Source of the DNA: Nonomuraea aurantiaca
Lineage (GTDB): Bacteria > Actinomycetota > Actinomycetes > Streptosporangiales > Streptosporangiaceae
Assembly: GCF_020215705.1 (NCBI RefSeq)
Contig: NZ_JAIWNB010000001.1
Coordinates: 1,209,199-1,273,198, forward strand
DNA length: 64,000 nucleotides
Reading direction: 5' to 3'
In this document: positions 37,935-44,818 of the stretch, in pieces
How positions within the stretch are numbered: position 1 is the stretch's first letter
How the letters are laid out: each line of letters opens with the position of its first letter
Program-made: the position numbers and the translations under genes
The notes under the pieces: generated by a model
The model's input: only the letters and a program-made list of their open reading frames with translations
Database searches by the model: none
Told to the model about the DNA's origin: nothing

Positions 37935-38549
37935 TCAGGCGGGGCGGATGATACGGACGAGGTCCGCGAGGTCGGCGGCGAATTCCGCGTCCAGGTCGGC
38001 CGGCGCGTCGAGGTAAGGCATCAGCCGCTGATGCGCCGGGAAGTCCCCCCGGCCCCGGCGTGAGCGGACGTCGTGGCTGGCCGCCGAGAACCGGCCGTTC
38101 GCCTCGGACGTCGCGAAGCCGAGCACGAACGTGCTGACCATGCGCTCGATCCGCGGCACCTCGGCGTCGGGCACCCCCGCGTCTATGAGCGCCTGGTAGA
38201 TCCAGTCCACCACCCGCACCGCGTCGGCCGTGACCGACGGCCGGGCGAACAGCAGCGGGAAGACGCTGGGATGCTCCCGCGCCAGCCTCCTGGTGGCCCA
38301 CGCGAACGCGCTCAGCCGCTGGTCCCACGACTCGCTGGGCGGGCCCGCCGGGAGAGTCGTCAGCAGTCGCCCGACGAGTCCGTCCAGCAGCTCATCCTTG
38401 TTGCGGAAATATCCGTAAAGGGCCATGGGCGTCAGGCCGATGCGTTCGGCGACCGCTCGCATGGTCAGGGCGTCGAGGCCGCGTTCGTCGGCGATCGCGA
38501 GGGCGGCGTCGAGGATCTCCGGTTGCCGCTCGGTCTTGAGTTTCCGCAC
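37935..38549 (-). CDS. TetR-family regulator, divergent from ABC-2 exporter
   Basis: The 204-residue protein has an N-terminal helix-turn-helix (LTMRAVAERIGLTPMALYGYFRNKDELLDG, about 28-58) and a TetR_C domain. The GTG start at 38549 is 58 bp from the ATG of the divergent ABC ATPase; two palindromes lie in that gap. It very likely represses the exporter and itself. Confidence 0.9.
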   Translation of the reverse strand: MRKLKTERQPEILDAALAIADERGLDALTMRAVAERIGLTPMALYGYFRNKDELLDGLVGRLLTTLPAGPPSESWDQRLSAFAWATRRLAREHPSVFPLLFARPSVTADAVRVVDWIYQALIDAGVPDAEVPRIERMVSTFVLGFATSEANGRFSAASHDVRSRRGRGDFPAHQRLMPYLDAPADLDAEFAADLADLVRIIRPA

Positions 38550-38557
38550 CGCCTCAG

Positions 38558-38588
38558 TCTACGGTGTAGAGGAGTCTACAAGGTAGAC
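38558..38588. promoter_or_regulatory. Two TetR operator palindromes
   Basis: TCTACGGTGTAGA (38558-38570) and GTCTACAAGGTAGAC (38574-38588) share TCTAC-N3-GTAGA. Their centres are 17 bp apart, in the divergent gap between the tetR gene and the ABC ATPase. Confidence 0.75.
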
Positions 38589-38606
38589 CGAGAAAGGGCG
38601 GGAGAC

Positions 38607-39410
38607 ATGCTCAAGGCGACCGAACTCGTCAAGCGCTTCAACGAGGTGGCCGCGCTGGACGGCTTCTGCCTGGAGGTGGCGCCGGGGGAGATCGCGGGTC
38701 TGGTCGGGCACAACGGCGCCGGCAAGACGACCTTCTTCGAGATCGCCTCCGGCCTCATCGCTCCCGAGTCGGGACATGTGGTGATCGACGGCCAGGTGGG
38801 CGTCGCGCCGCAGCAGCTCGCGCTCTACCCGAGCGTCACCGTCCGCGAGACCCTGCGCTTCTTCGGTGGCCTGGCCGGGCTGCGCCGCCAGGCGCTCAAG
38901 CAGGCCATCGACCGGATCGCCGAGGAGATGCTGCTGACGAAGGAGCTGGACCGGCGGGTGAGCGTTCTGTCCGGTGGCCAGCAGCGCCGCACCCAGGCCG
39001 CCACCGCGCTGGTCGCCGACCCGGCCGTGCTGCTGCTCGACGAGCCGACGGTCGGCGCCGACCCCGAGACGCGAGCCGCTCTTCTCGCGGCCGTCCGCCG
39101 CCGGGCCGACAACGGCGCCACGGTCGTGTACGCCACCCACTACCTGCCCGAACTGACCGAGTTGGACGCCACGATCGCGGTCGCGAAGAGCGGCAGGGTG
39201 ATCGCCAGAGGTACGGGCGAGGAGCTGCTCAAGGGCCTGCCGGGCGAGGTGCGGGTGATTCTCGACGACGAGGAGCTCGCCGTCACCACGGCCGACCCCA
39301 CGGCCACGCTCGCCGAGCTGCTGCGCGGCCTCGACCGGCCGGTGCGTGGCATCGACATCCGCCAGCCGTCGCTCGACGACCTCTACAAGGAGCTGTCCCA
39401 TGTGGCGTGA
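38607..39410 (+). CDS. ABC-2 type exporter ATPase
   Basis: This 267-residue stand-alone ATPase has Walker A GHNGAGKTTFFE near 35, signature VLSGGQQRR and Walker B AVLLLDEPTVGAD, followed by an H-loop YATHYLPE. The C-terminal part (LAKSGRVIARGTGEELL and after) is the usual ABC-2 tail. ATG 38607 has GGGAG just upstream; a much longer open frame in the tetR gene is spurious. The end reads CCATGTGGCGTGA, in which ATG could once have started the permease, but the present permease begins 217 bp later. Confidence 0.92.
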   Translation: MLKATELVKRFNEVAALDGFCLEVAPGEIAGLVGHNGAGKTTFFEIASGLIAPESGHVVIDGQVGVAPQQLALYPSVTVRETLRFFGGLAGLRRQALKQAIDRIAEEMLLTKELDRRVSVLSGGQQRRTQAATALVADPAVLLLDEPTVGADPETRAALLAAVRRRADNGATVVYATHYLPELTELDATIAVAKSGRVIARGTGEELLKGLPGEVRVILDDEELAVTTADPTATLAELLRGLDRPVRGIDIRQPSLDDLYKELSHVA

Positions 39411-39626
39411 TGCGCCTCCCAGGAGCTGTCCGGCATTCACTGATGCGGGGACCGCAGTGGTTCCTCGGGTGTTTGGTCGCGGGACCGTCTTGATCTCTGT
39501 GACGGTCCGTCGTGGCTGAGGTCCCTGAGGAGGAATCCCCCTTCGGGAACGGCGGAGACGGGCCGTCGGGGCTGGGGTCTATCTGGGATGCCCCCTTCGG
39601 GGGAGAGGCAAGAACGGAGTCGGCCC
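39411..39626. other. 216-bp insertion-like gap inside the ABC-2 operon (contains element copy C)
   Basis: No gene is visible. The gap holds copy C of the dispersed element and two CCCCCTTCGGG-type hairpins. Its borders share an imperfect direct repeat: CCATGTGGCGTGATGCG at the ATPase end and CCATGTCGCGTGACTCG at the permease start. An AGGAGCTGTCC is also repeated (about 39388 and 39420). Confidence 0.5.
39482..39551 (-). repeat. Dispersed intergenic element, copy C
   Basis: In the minus orientation this copy reads CCCGAAGGGGGAT, a spacer ending in CAG, CCACGACGGACCGTCACAG and then AAGACGGTCC, the same order as copy A. GGACCGTC and GACGGTCC form an 8-bp stem. Confidence 0.65.
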
Positions 39627-40367
39627 ATGTCGCGTGACTCGCTCCATCGCATCGCGGTGCTGGTCGGGCACAACGTGCTGCTGCGCAGGCGCGATCCCGC
39701 CCACCTGGTCAGCTACCTGGTGATGCCGATGGTGCTCATGCTGGTCTTCAAGTCGATGCTCGGGCAGCCCGCGCAGGTGGTGACGGGACTGCTCGTGATG
39801 TTCTCGGTGCTGTCGATGGCCGACGTGGCGAGCGCCGTGCTGACCGAGCGCGTCTGGCACACCTGGGACCGGATCAGGGCGACCCGGGCGCGCGTGCCCG
39901 AGCTGATCATCGGCAAGACCCTGCCGGTCTTCGCCATCCTGGCTGTCCAGCAGGTCGTCCTGCTGGTCTACGGGATCCTCGCCGTGGGCATGCGGCCGAC
40001 TGGGCCGCTCTGGCCGCTCGGGCTGGCCGTCGCCGCGTGGTGCTTCGCCCTCCTCGGCGTGGGTACGGCGCTGGCCGCGGTGGTCCGCAGCCATGGCGAA
40101 CTCAGCACGCTCTGCAACATCGGCGCCCTGTCGGTCAGCGCGCTGGGCGGGGCGCTGGTGCCGTACGCGCTGATGCCGTCATGGGCGCAGACCATCGCGC
40201 CGGCCTCGCCCGGCTACTGGGCGACGACCATGCTGCAGGCCGCCGTGCGCGGCGACGTGTCCGCCACGGTGGGCCCCGCGGCCGTCCTCATCGGCCTCGG
40301 TGCGGCGGCCGGCGCGTTCGCCTGGCGCCGTCTCGGTAAGGGATGGGGTCGATCGGCCGTGCTTTAG
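39627..40367 (+). CDS. ABC-2 type exporter permease
   Basis: The 246-residue protein starts MSRDSLHRIAVLVGHNVLLRRRD and has about six transmembrane helices (for example LVMPMVLMLVFKSML, VTGLLVMFSVLSMADVAS, ILAVQQVVLLVYGILAVG). It is the membrane partner of the ATPase at 38607. The start at ATG 39627 has only a weak GGAG-like site (GGAGTCGG). An open frame extends upstream into the inserted element but has no conserved residues. It is followed directly by a long hairpin. Confidence 0.88.
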   Translation: MSRDSLHRIAVLVGHNVLLRRRDPAHLVSYLVMPMVLMLVFKSMLGQPAQVVTGLLVMFSVLSMADVASAVLTERVWHTWDRIRATRARVPELIIGKTLPVFAILAVQQVVLLVYGILAVGMRPTGPLWPLGLAVAAWCFALLGVGTALAAVVRSHGELSTLCNIGALSVSALGGALVPYALMPSWAQTIAPASPGYWATTMLQAAVRGDVSATVGPAAVLIGLGAAAGAFAWRRLGKGWGRSAVL

Positions 40368-40402
40368 CTAATATCCTGCCCGATTTCGGGCAGGATATTA
40401 GC
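40367..40402 (+). terminator. 15-bp perfect hairpin after the ABC-2 permease
   Basis: GCTAATATCCTGCCC and its exact complement flank a GATTTC loop, beginning on the last base of the permease stop codon. It is unusually AT-rich for this genome at the base of the stem. Confidence 0.8.
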
Positions 40403-40435
40403 GTGTCGCATCACAGTTGCGTAGTGTCCTCATCT

Positions 40436-40711
40436 GTGTCCCTGGCACGGCATCCCTACGAAGACCTCGTCGCCCATCTCGTCAGGACCAGTGGTCTGGG
40501 TCCTGGTGAGGCGGCGCGCGTGGTGGCCGACGTGCTGTCGTACTTCTCCGAGCCGGTCGAGGAGTTCGTCCGGCGGCGTCATGGGGAGCTGAAGTCTCGC
40601 GGTCTGACCAACGACGAGATCTTCCCCAGGGTCGCCGCGGAACTGCGCGGGCGCCGGGTGGCGCCGCCGGAGCTCTCGCTCCGGCAACTGCGCAGGATCG
40701 TGTACGGATAA
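40436..40711 (+). CDS. Small conserved helical protein of unknown function upstream of glmS
   Basis: The conserved core is LVRTSGLGPGEAARVVADVL, followed by FVRRRHGELKSRGLTNDEIF and ending SLRQLRRIVYG. It is highly charged and helical, with no membrane segment or known domain. GTG 40436 is taken as the start because it removes the poorly conserved Ser-rich lead and the 5' hairpin; GTG 40403 or 40424 are possible and none has a good ribosome binding site, so translation may be leaderless. It ends 48 bp before glmS and could be co-transcribed. Function is not known to me. Confidence 0.7.
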   Translation: MSLARHPYEDLVAHLVRTSGLGPGEAARVVADVLSYFSEPVEEFVRRRHGELKSRGLTNDEIFPRVAAELRGRRVAPPELSLRQLRRIVYG

Positions 40712-40759
40712 AAGCGGACAAAAGGGTAGAAAAGCCCCAAAGATAGAGGAGAGCGTCGT

Positions 40760-42580
40760 ATGTGCGGAATAGTGGCCTATGTTGGGTCGAAGGATGCGGC
40801 GCCCATCCTGCTGGAAGGGCTGCAACGGCTGGAGTATCGAGGCTACGACTCGGCCGGCGTCGTCGTGTCCAACAAGGGGCTCAAGGTACGCAAGGTCAAA
40901 GGCCGGGTCGCCGACCTGGCGAAGGTCGTACCCGCCAGGTTCAAGGGTGCCCTCGGCATCGGTCACACGCGGTGGGCCACCCATGGCGTGCCCAGTGACC
41001 TCAACGCGCACCCGCACCTGTCGTCCGACGAGCGGATCGCGGTCGTGCACAACGGCATCATCGAGAACGCCGACGAGCTGCGCGCCAAGCTGACCGCCGA
41101 CGGGGCGGAGTTTCTCTCCGAGACCGACACCGAGGTGCTCGCGCACCTGATCGCCCGTACGGTCGGGGAGACCGACACGCTGGAGGAGGCCGTACGGAAG
41201 GCGCTCAAGAGCATCGTCGGCACGTACGGCATCGCGGTCCTCGACAGTGAGCGCCCCGGCGAGGTGGTCGTGGCCCGCAACGGCAGCCCGATCGTGCTCG
41301 GCATCGGCGAGAAGGAGATGTTCGCCGCCTCCGACGTGGCCGCGCTCGTCCGCTACACCCGCCAGGTCGTGCACCTGGAGGACGGCGAGCTGGCCGTGCT
41401 CAAGGCCGACGGGTTCCACACCTTCGCCAGCGACGCGCGCGAGACCGCCAAGGAGCCGCTGACCGTCGACTGGGACGCCGGGCACTACGACACCGGCGGC
41501 TACGAGCACTACCTGCTCAAGGAGATCTCCGAGCAGCCCGACACGGTCTCGCGCACCATGAGCGGCCGCCTCGACGAGCGCTTCCACATCGCGCACCTGG
41601 GCGGCCTGAACATGGACGCCCGCGAGACCCGCTCCTTCCGCCGGGTGAAGATCATCGGCTGCGGCTCGGCCTACTACTCCGGCCAGATCGGCGCGCAGCT
41701 GATCGAGGAGCTGGCTCGCATCCCGGCCGACGCCGAGCCGGCCAGCGAGTTCCGCTACCGCAACCCGGTCGTCGACCCCGACACGCTCTACGTCGCGATC
41801 AGCCAGTCGGGCGAGACCTACGACACGCTCGCCGCCGTACAGGAGCTCAAGCGCAAGGGCGGTCGGGTCATCGGCATCGTCAACGCGGTCGGCAGCGCCA
41901 TCGCCCGCGAGGTCGACGGCGGCGTCTACCTGCACGCCGGGCCCGAGGTCTCGGTCGCCTCGACCAAGGCGTTCACCTCGACGTCCCTGGCGTTCGCGCT
42001 GCTCGCGCTGCACTTCGGCCGGGTGCACGACCTCTCGCCCGCCGACGGCCGCCGCGTCTGCGAGGGCCTGCGCAGGCTGCCCGGCCAGATCGAGGAGATC
42101 CTGGCGCAGGGCGACAAGATCGCCGAGCTGGCGAAGAAGTACGCGAACTATCCGAGCATGATGTTCGTCGGCCGGGTCCGCGGTTATCCCGTGGCCCGCG
42201 AAGGCGCGCAGAAGCTCAAGGAGATCTCGTACGTGCACGCCGAGGCCTATCCGGCCAGCGAGCTCAAGCACGGGCCGCTCGCCCTCATCGGCCCCGAGAT
42301 GCCGACGGTGGCGATCGTCCCCGACGACGAGCTGCTCGACAAGAACCTCACCACGCTCGGCGAGATCCGCGCCCGCGGCGGCAAGGTGCTCATGGTGGGC
42401 CACCGCGAACCCGACGCCAAGCTGGCCGACGACGTCATCGTGGTGCCGAAGAACGAGATCGAGCTGGACCCGATCCTGCTCACGATCCCGCTGCAGCTGC
42501 TGGCGTACCACGCCGCCGTGGCCCTCGAGCGCGATGTGGATAAGCCACGCAATTTGGCTAAGAGCGTCACAGTCGAGTAA
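40760..42580 (+). CDS. glmS: Glutamine-fructose-6-phosphate aminotransferase (isomerising)
   Basis: The 606-residue enzyme starts MCGIVAYVGSKDAAP, leaving Cys2 as the glutamine-amidotransferase nucleophile. The class II glutaminase domain spans about 1-220 (GHTRWATHG, SDTE-like SETDTEVLAHL) and two SIS sugar-isomerase domains about 280-606 (ISQSGETYDTLAAVQ, ASTKAFTS). It makes glucosamine-6-phosphate for cell wall precursors. An AGGAGAG site precedes the ATG. No glmS ribozyme-like leader is visible in the 48-bp gap upstream, as expected for actinobacteria. Confidence 0.97.
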   Translation: MCGIVAYVGSKDAAPILLEGLQRLEYRGYDSAGVVVSNKGLKVRKVKGRVADLAKVVPARFKGALGIGHTRWATHGVPSDLNAHPHLSSDERIAVVHNGIIENADELRAKLTADGAEFLSETDTEVLAHLIARTVGETDTLEEAVRKALKSIVGTYGIAVLDSERPGEVVVARNGSPIVLGIGEKEMFAASDVAALVRYTRQVVHLEDGELAVLKADGFHTFASDARETAKEPLTVDWDAGHYDTGGYEHYLLKEISEQPDTVSRTMSGRLDERFHIAHLGGLNMDARETRSFRRVKIIGCGSAYYSGQIGAQLIEELARIPADAEPASEFRYRNPVVDPDTLYVAISQSGETYDTLAAVQELKRKGGRVIGIVNAVGSAIAREVDGGVYLHAGPEVSVASTKAFTSTSLAFALLALHFGRVHDLSPADGRRVCEGLRRLPGQIEEILAQGDKIAELAKKYANYPSMMFVGRVRGYPVAREGAQKLKEISYVHAEAYPASELKHGPLALIGPEMPTVAIVPDDELLDKNLTTLGEIRARGGKVLMVGHREPDAKLADDVIVVPKNEIELDPILLTIPLQLLAYHAAVALERDVDKPRNLAKSVTVE

Positions 42581-42617
42581 CTGCTACGACCCGGCGGCCA
42601 CAATAGGCACATAGCCC

Positions 42618-43421
42618 GTGATAAGTGGACCGGCAGGACTTAAGATCGAAACTGTGCCCGAGTTTCATGGTGAAACGCCAAATCTCGCACGAATGTACGA
42701 TTACATGCTCGGCGGCACGGACAACTACGCCGTCGACCGCGAGGCGATCGACCGGCTTGCGGCCCTGCTTCCGCAAGCCGTCCTTCTGGCGCGTGCCAAC
42801 CGGGCCTTCCTCCAGCGCGCGGTCCGCCACCTGGCGGACGCGGGCGTCCGGCAGTTCCTCGACCTGGGCAGCGGGCTGCCGACCCAGGGCAACGTGCACG
42901 AGGTGGCACCGGAGGCGAAAGTCGTCTACGTCGACCGCGACCCGGTCGTCGCCACGCACGCCAGGGCGCTGCTGGAGGAGGCGGGCCGGGCCGTCTTCGT
43001 CCAGGCCGACCTGCTCGACCCCGACGAGGTGCTGGCGCAGGCGTCCCGCTTCCTCGACCTGAACGAGCCGGTGGGCGTACTGCTGGTCTCGATCCTGCAC
43101 TTCATCCCGGACGCCCGCGACCCGGGCAAGATGGTGACCAGGCTGCGCGAGGCGGTGGCGCCCGGCAGCCACCTGGTGCTCACCCACGCGACCTCGCGGG
43201 GGCGGTTCGAGGAGGGCGCCACGCCGCTCCGCCGGCCCACGTCGGCCGGGGCCGGCACGGACCGGACGCCGAGGGAGATCCGGGCGTTCTTCGGTGACTT
43301 CGAGCTGATCGAGCCGGGTCTGGTGCACGCCCCCGACTGGCGTCCCGACCGGCCGAGGCTGGTCAGCGAGCCCTCGCTGCCGTCGTACCTGCTCGTCGGT
43401 GTGGGCGAGAAAACTTCGTAG
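42618..43421 (+). CDS. SAM-dependent methyltransferase, DUF574 family (second copy)
   Basis: The 267-residue protein has NLARMYDYMLGGTDNYAVDRE at the start, QFLDLGSGLPTQ for SAM binding and VVYVDRDPVV after it. It is clearly paralogous to the protein at 5466 (same length, same ending style with EPGLVHAPDWRPDRP). GTG 42618 is used; GTG 42654, giving MPEFHGETPNLARMY, fits the family start better in length but neither has a strong ribosome binding site. It is 37 bp after glmS. Acceptor unknown. Confidence 0.87.
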   Translation: MISGPAGLKIETVPEFHGETPNLARMYDYMLGGTDNYAVDREAIDRLAALLPQAVLLARANRAFLQRAVRHLADAGVRQFLDLGSGLPTQGNVHEVAPEAKVVYVDRDPVVATHARALLEEAGRAVFVQADLLDPDEVLAQASRFLDLNEPVGVLLVSILHFIPDARDPGKMVTRLREAVAPGSHLVLTHATSRGRFEEGATPLRRPTSAGAGTDRTPREIRAFFGDFELIEPGLVHAPDWRPDRPRLVSEPSLPSYLLVGVGEKTS

Positions 43422-43528
43422 TTCTTCCCGACTTTTCGTGATCCCAGATAATGACAGCCCTGATGTGTAACAGTGCGTTAAGTGTCAGTGACCTGGGGTA
43501 GTTAATGGGGTGCGAGGGGGAGGACGCC

Positions 43529-44494
43529 ATGCGCCGACGGGGGTTCTTCGCGCTCGGGCTGGCGGTGGCGGCCTGCGCGACAGGATGTGGCACGGAGAGG
43601 GGCCTCGGCGGACGTGCCGTCAACGCGGCCGGCCTCTCGGGCCGGTTCGCGATCGTCCCGGGCGCCGGGCGCTGGGCCCGTGTCACCAAGGCGCTCGTCG
43701 AGACCGCCCGCGACGCCGGTTTCCCGGTCTCCGACACGCCGCCCGTCACCCGCATCACCGTCACCGGGCTGCCCGCGCTGGCCGCGACCGAGCTCAACAA
43801 CGGGCTGTCGCTGCTCGACACCGCCACGCCGCTGGCCCGGCTCACCGGCCAGATCGAGGTGGTGGTGGTGCCCGCCCGCTCCAAGTTCGCCACCTTCGAC
43901 CAGTTCGGCGCGCAGCTGGTCGCCCACCCCGACCGCACGCCGCTGACGGGCGGACCGCAGGGCGAGCCCGACCACCTGCTGTTCGGGCTGATCGCCAAGG
44001 GCCTGGGCGCCGACACCCGGCAGGTCGACTACACCGGCTTTCCCGGCAGCGAGGAGGCCGCGGCCGCGCTCCTCGGCGGCAAGGCCGCCGCGGCGACCGG
44101 CACGCTCGCGGACTGGCGCCGCGCCATCGGCAAGGGACTGGTCAGGGTGCTAGCCGTCTCCAGTGCGCGCCGGGTGGACGGCGTCGAGGCGCCGAGCCTG
44201 CTGGAGTGCGGAGTGCGGGTGGACTTCGCCGACTGGTGCGCGGCCGTGGGGCCCGAGGGGATGTCCGACGACGGCAAGGCGGTCGCCATCCGGCTCTGTG
44301 ACGAGGTCACGGCGTCCGACTCGTGGCGGGCGGCCTGCCGGGCGGAGGGATGGACCTCGATCCCGCTCAGCGGCGACGACTTCGAACAGTGGCTGGCCTC
44401 GGAGATCGGCAGGACCAGGGCCGTGCTCCGCGATCTGGGCATGATCGACACCGCTAACACAACATGCTGGGGTAGTTGCGACCGCGGCCACTAG
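43529..44494 (+). CDS. TctC/Bug-type substrate-binding lipoprotein
   Basis: The 321-residue protein begins MRRRGFFALGLAVAACATGCG; LAVAAC is a plausible lipobox, with Cys at about 17. The mature part has FAIVPGAGRWARVTKALVE, NNGLSLLDTATPLARL and DYTGFPGSEEAAAALLGGKAA, typical of tripartite tricarboxylate (TctC/Bug) periplasmic binders. No TctA/TctB membrane genes are nearby, so it may be an orphan sensor or scavenger. ATG 43529 has GGGGGAGG 5 bp upstream; the in-frame ATG 43505 would bury the signal. It ends just before the cobalamin riboswitch. Confidence 0.82.
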   Translation: MRRRGFFALGLAVAACATGCGTERGLGGRAVNAAGLSGRFAIVPGAGRWARVTKALVETARDAGFPVSDTPPVTRITVTGLPALAATELNNGLSLLDTATPLARLTGQIEVVVVPARSKFATFDQFGAQLVAHPDRTPLTGGPQGEPDHLLFGLIAKGLGADTRQVDYTGFPGSEEAAAALLGGKAAAATGTLADWRRAIGKGLVRVLAVSSARRVDGVEAPSLLECGVRVDFADWCAAVGPEGMSDDGKAVAIRLCDEVTASDSWRAACRAEGWTSIPLSGDDFEQWLASEIGRTRAVLRDLGMIDTANTTCWGSCDRGH

Positions 44495-44500
44495 ATGTAG

Positions 44501-44645
44501 GATTCTGCTCGTCGCTGGTTCGCCCCTCGGGGCGGAGCAAAAGGGAACCCGGTGCGATTCCGGGGCTGCCCCGCAGCGGTGAGCGGGAACGACCGCCGTC
44601 ACGAGCACTGGAGACCTCCGGGAAGCGACGGCCAGTAGGAAGCAT
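44501..44645 (+). promoter_or_regulatory. Cobalamin (AdoCbl) riboswitch
   Basis: The conserved core is present: GGGAACCCGGTGCGATTCCG, GGGCTGCCCCGCAGCGGTGAG and the closing GCCAGTAGGA. CGTCGCT near 44510 and AGCGACG near 44623 pair as P1. It lies just upstream of nrdAB. In Streptomyces the class Ia nrdABS operon is repressed by coenzyme B12 through such a riboswitch, so the same logic is expected here. Confidence 0.95.
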
Positions 44646-44771
44646 CGATCATGCCCGCGAGCCCGAAGACCTGCCGGCGACGTTGGGGGAGCCGGCCGGC
44701 TCCGCCCATCGAAGTGTCCATGGCCTCGAGGGAGGGCCGGGGGCGTCGCGGCCGTGGAGTCCAGGGCCGCC

Positions 44772-44818
44772 GTGCTCTCGCGCGCCCTCACGGGGATGAG
44801 CTCGCGAGGAGAGAGCAC
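44772..44818 (+). promoter_or_regulatory. Hairpin that can mask the nrdA ribosome binding site
   Basis: GTGCTCTC (44772-44779) is the exact complement of GAGAGCAC (44811-44818), which ends on the base before the GTG start and abuts the AGGAGA ribosome binding site. The inner bases GCG and CGC extend it. This would be a natural expression platform for the riboswitch at the level of translation. Confidence 0.6.
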
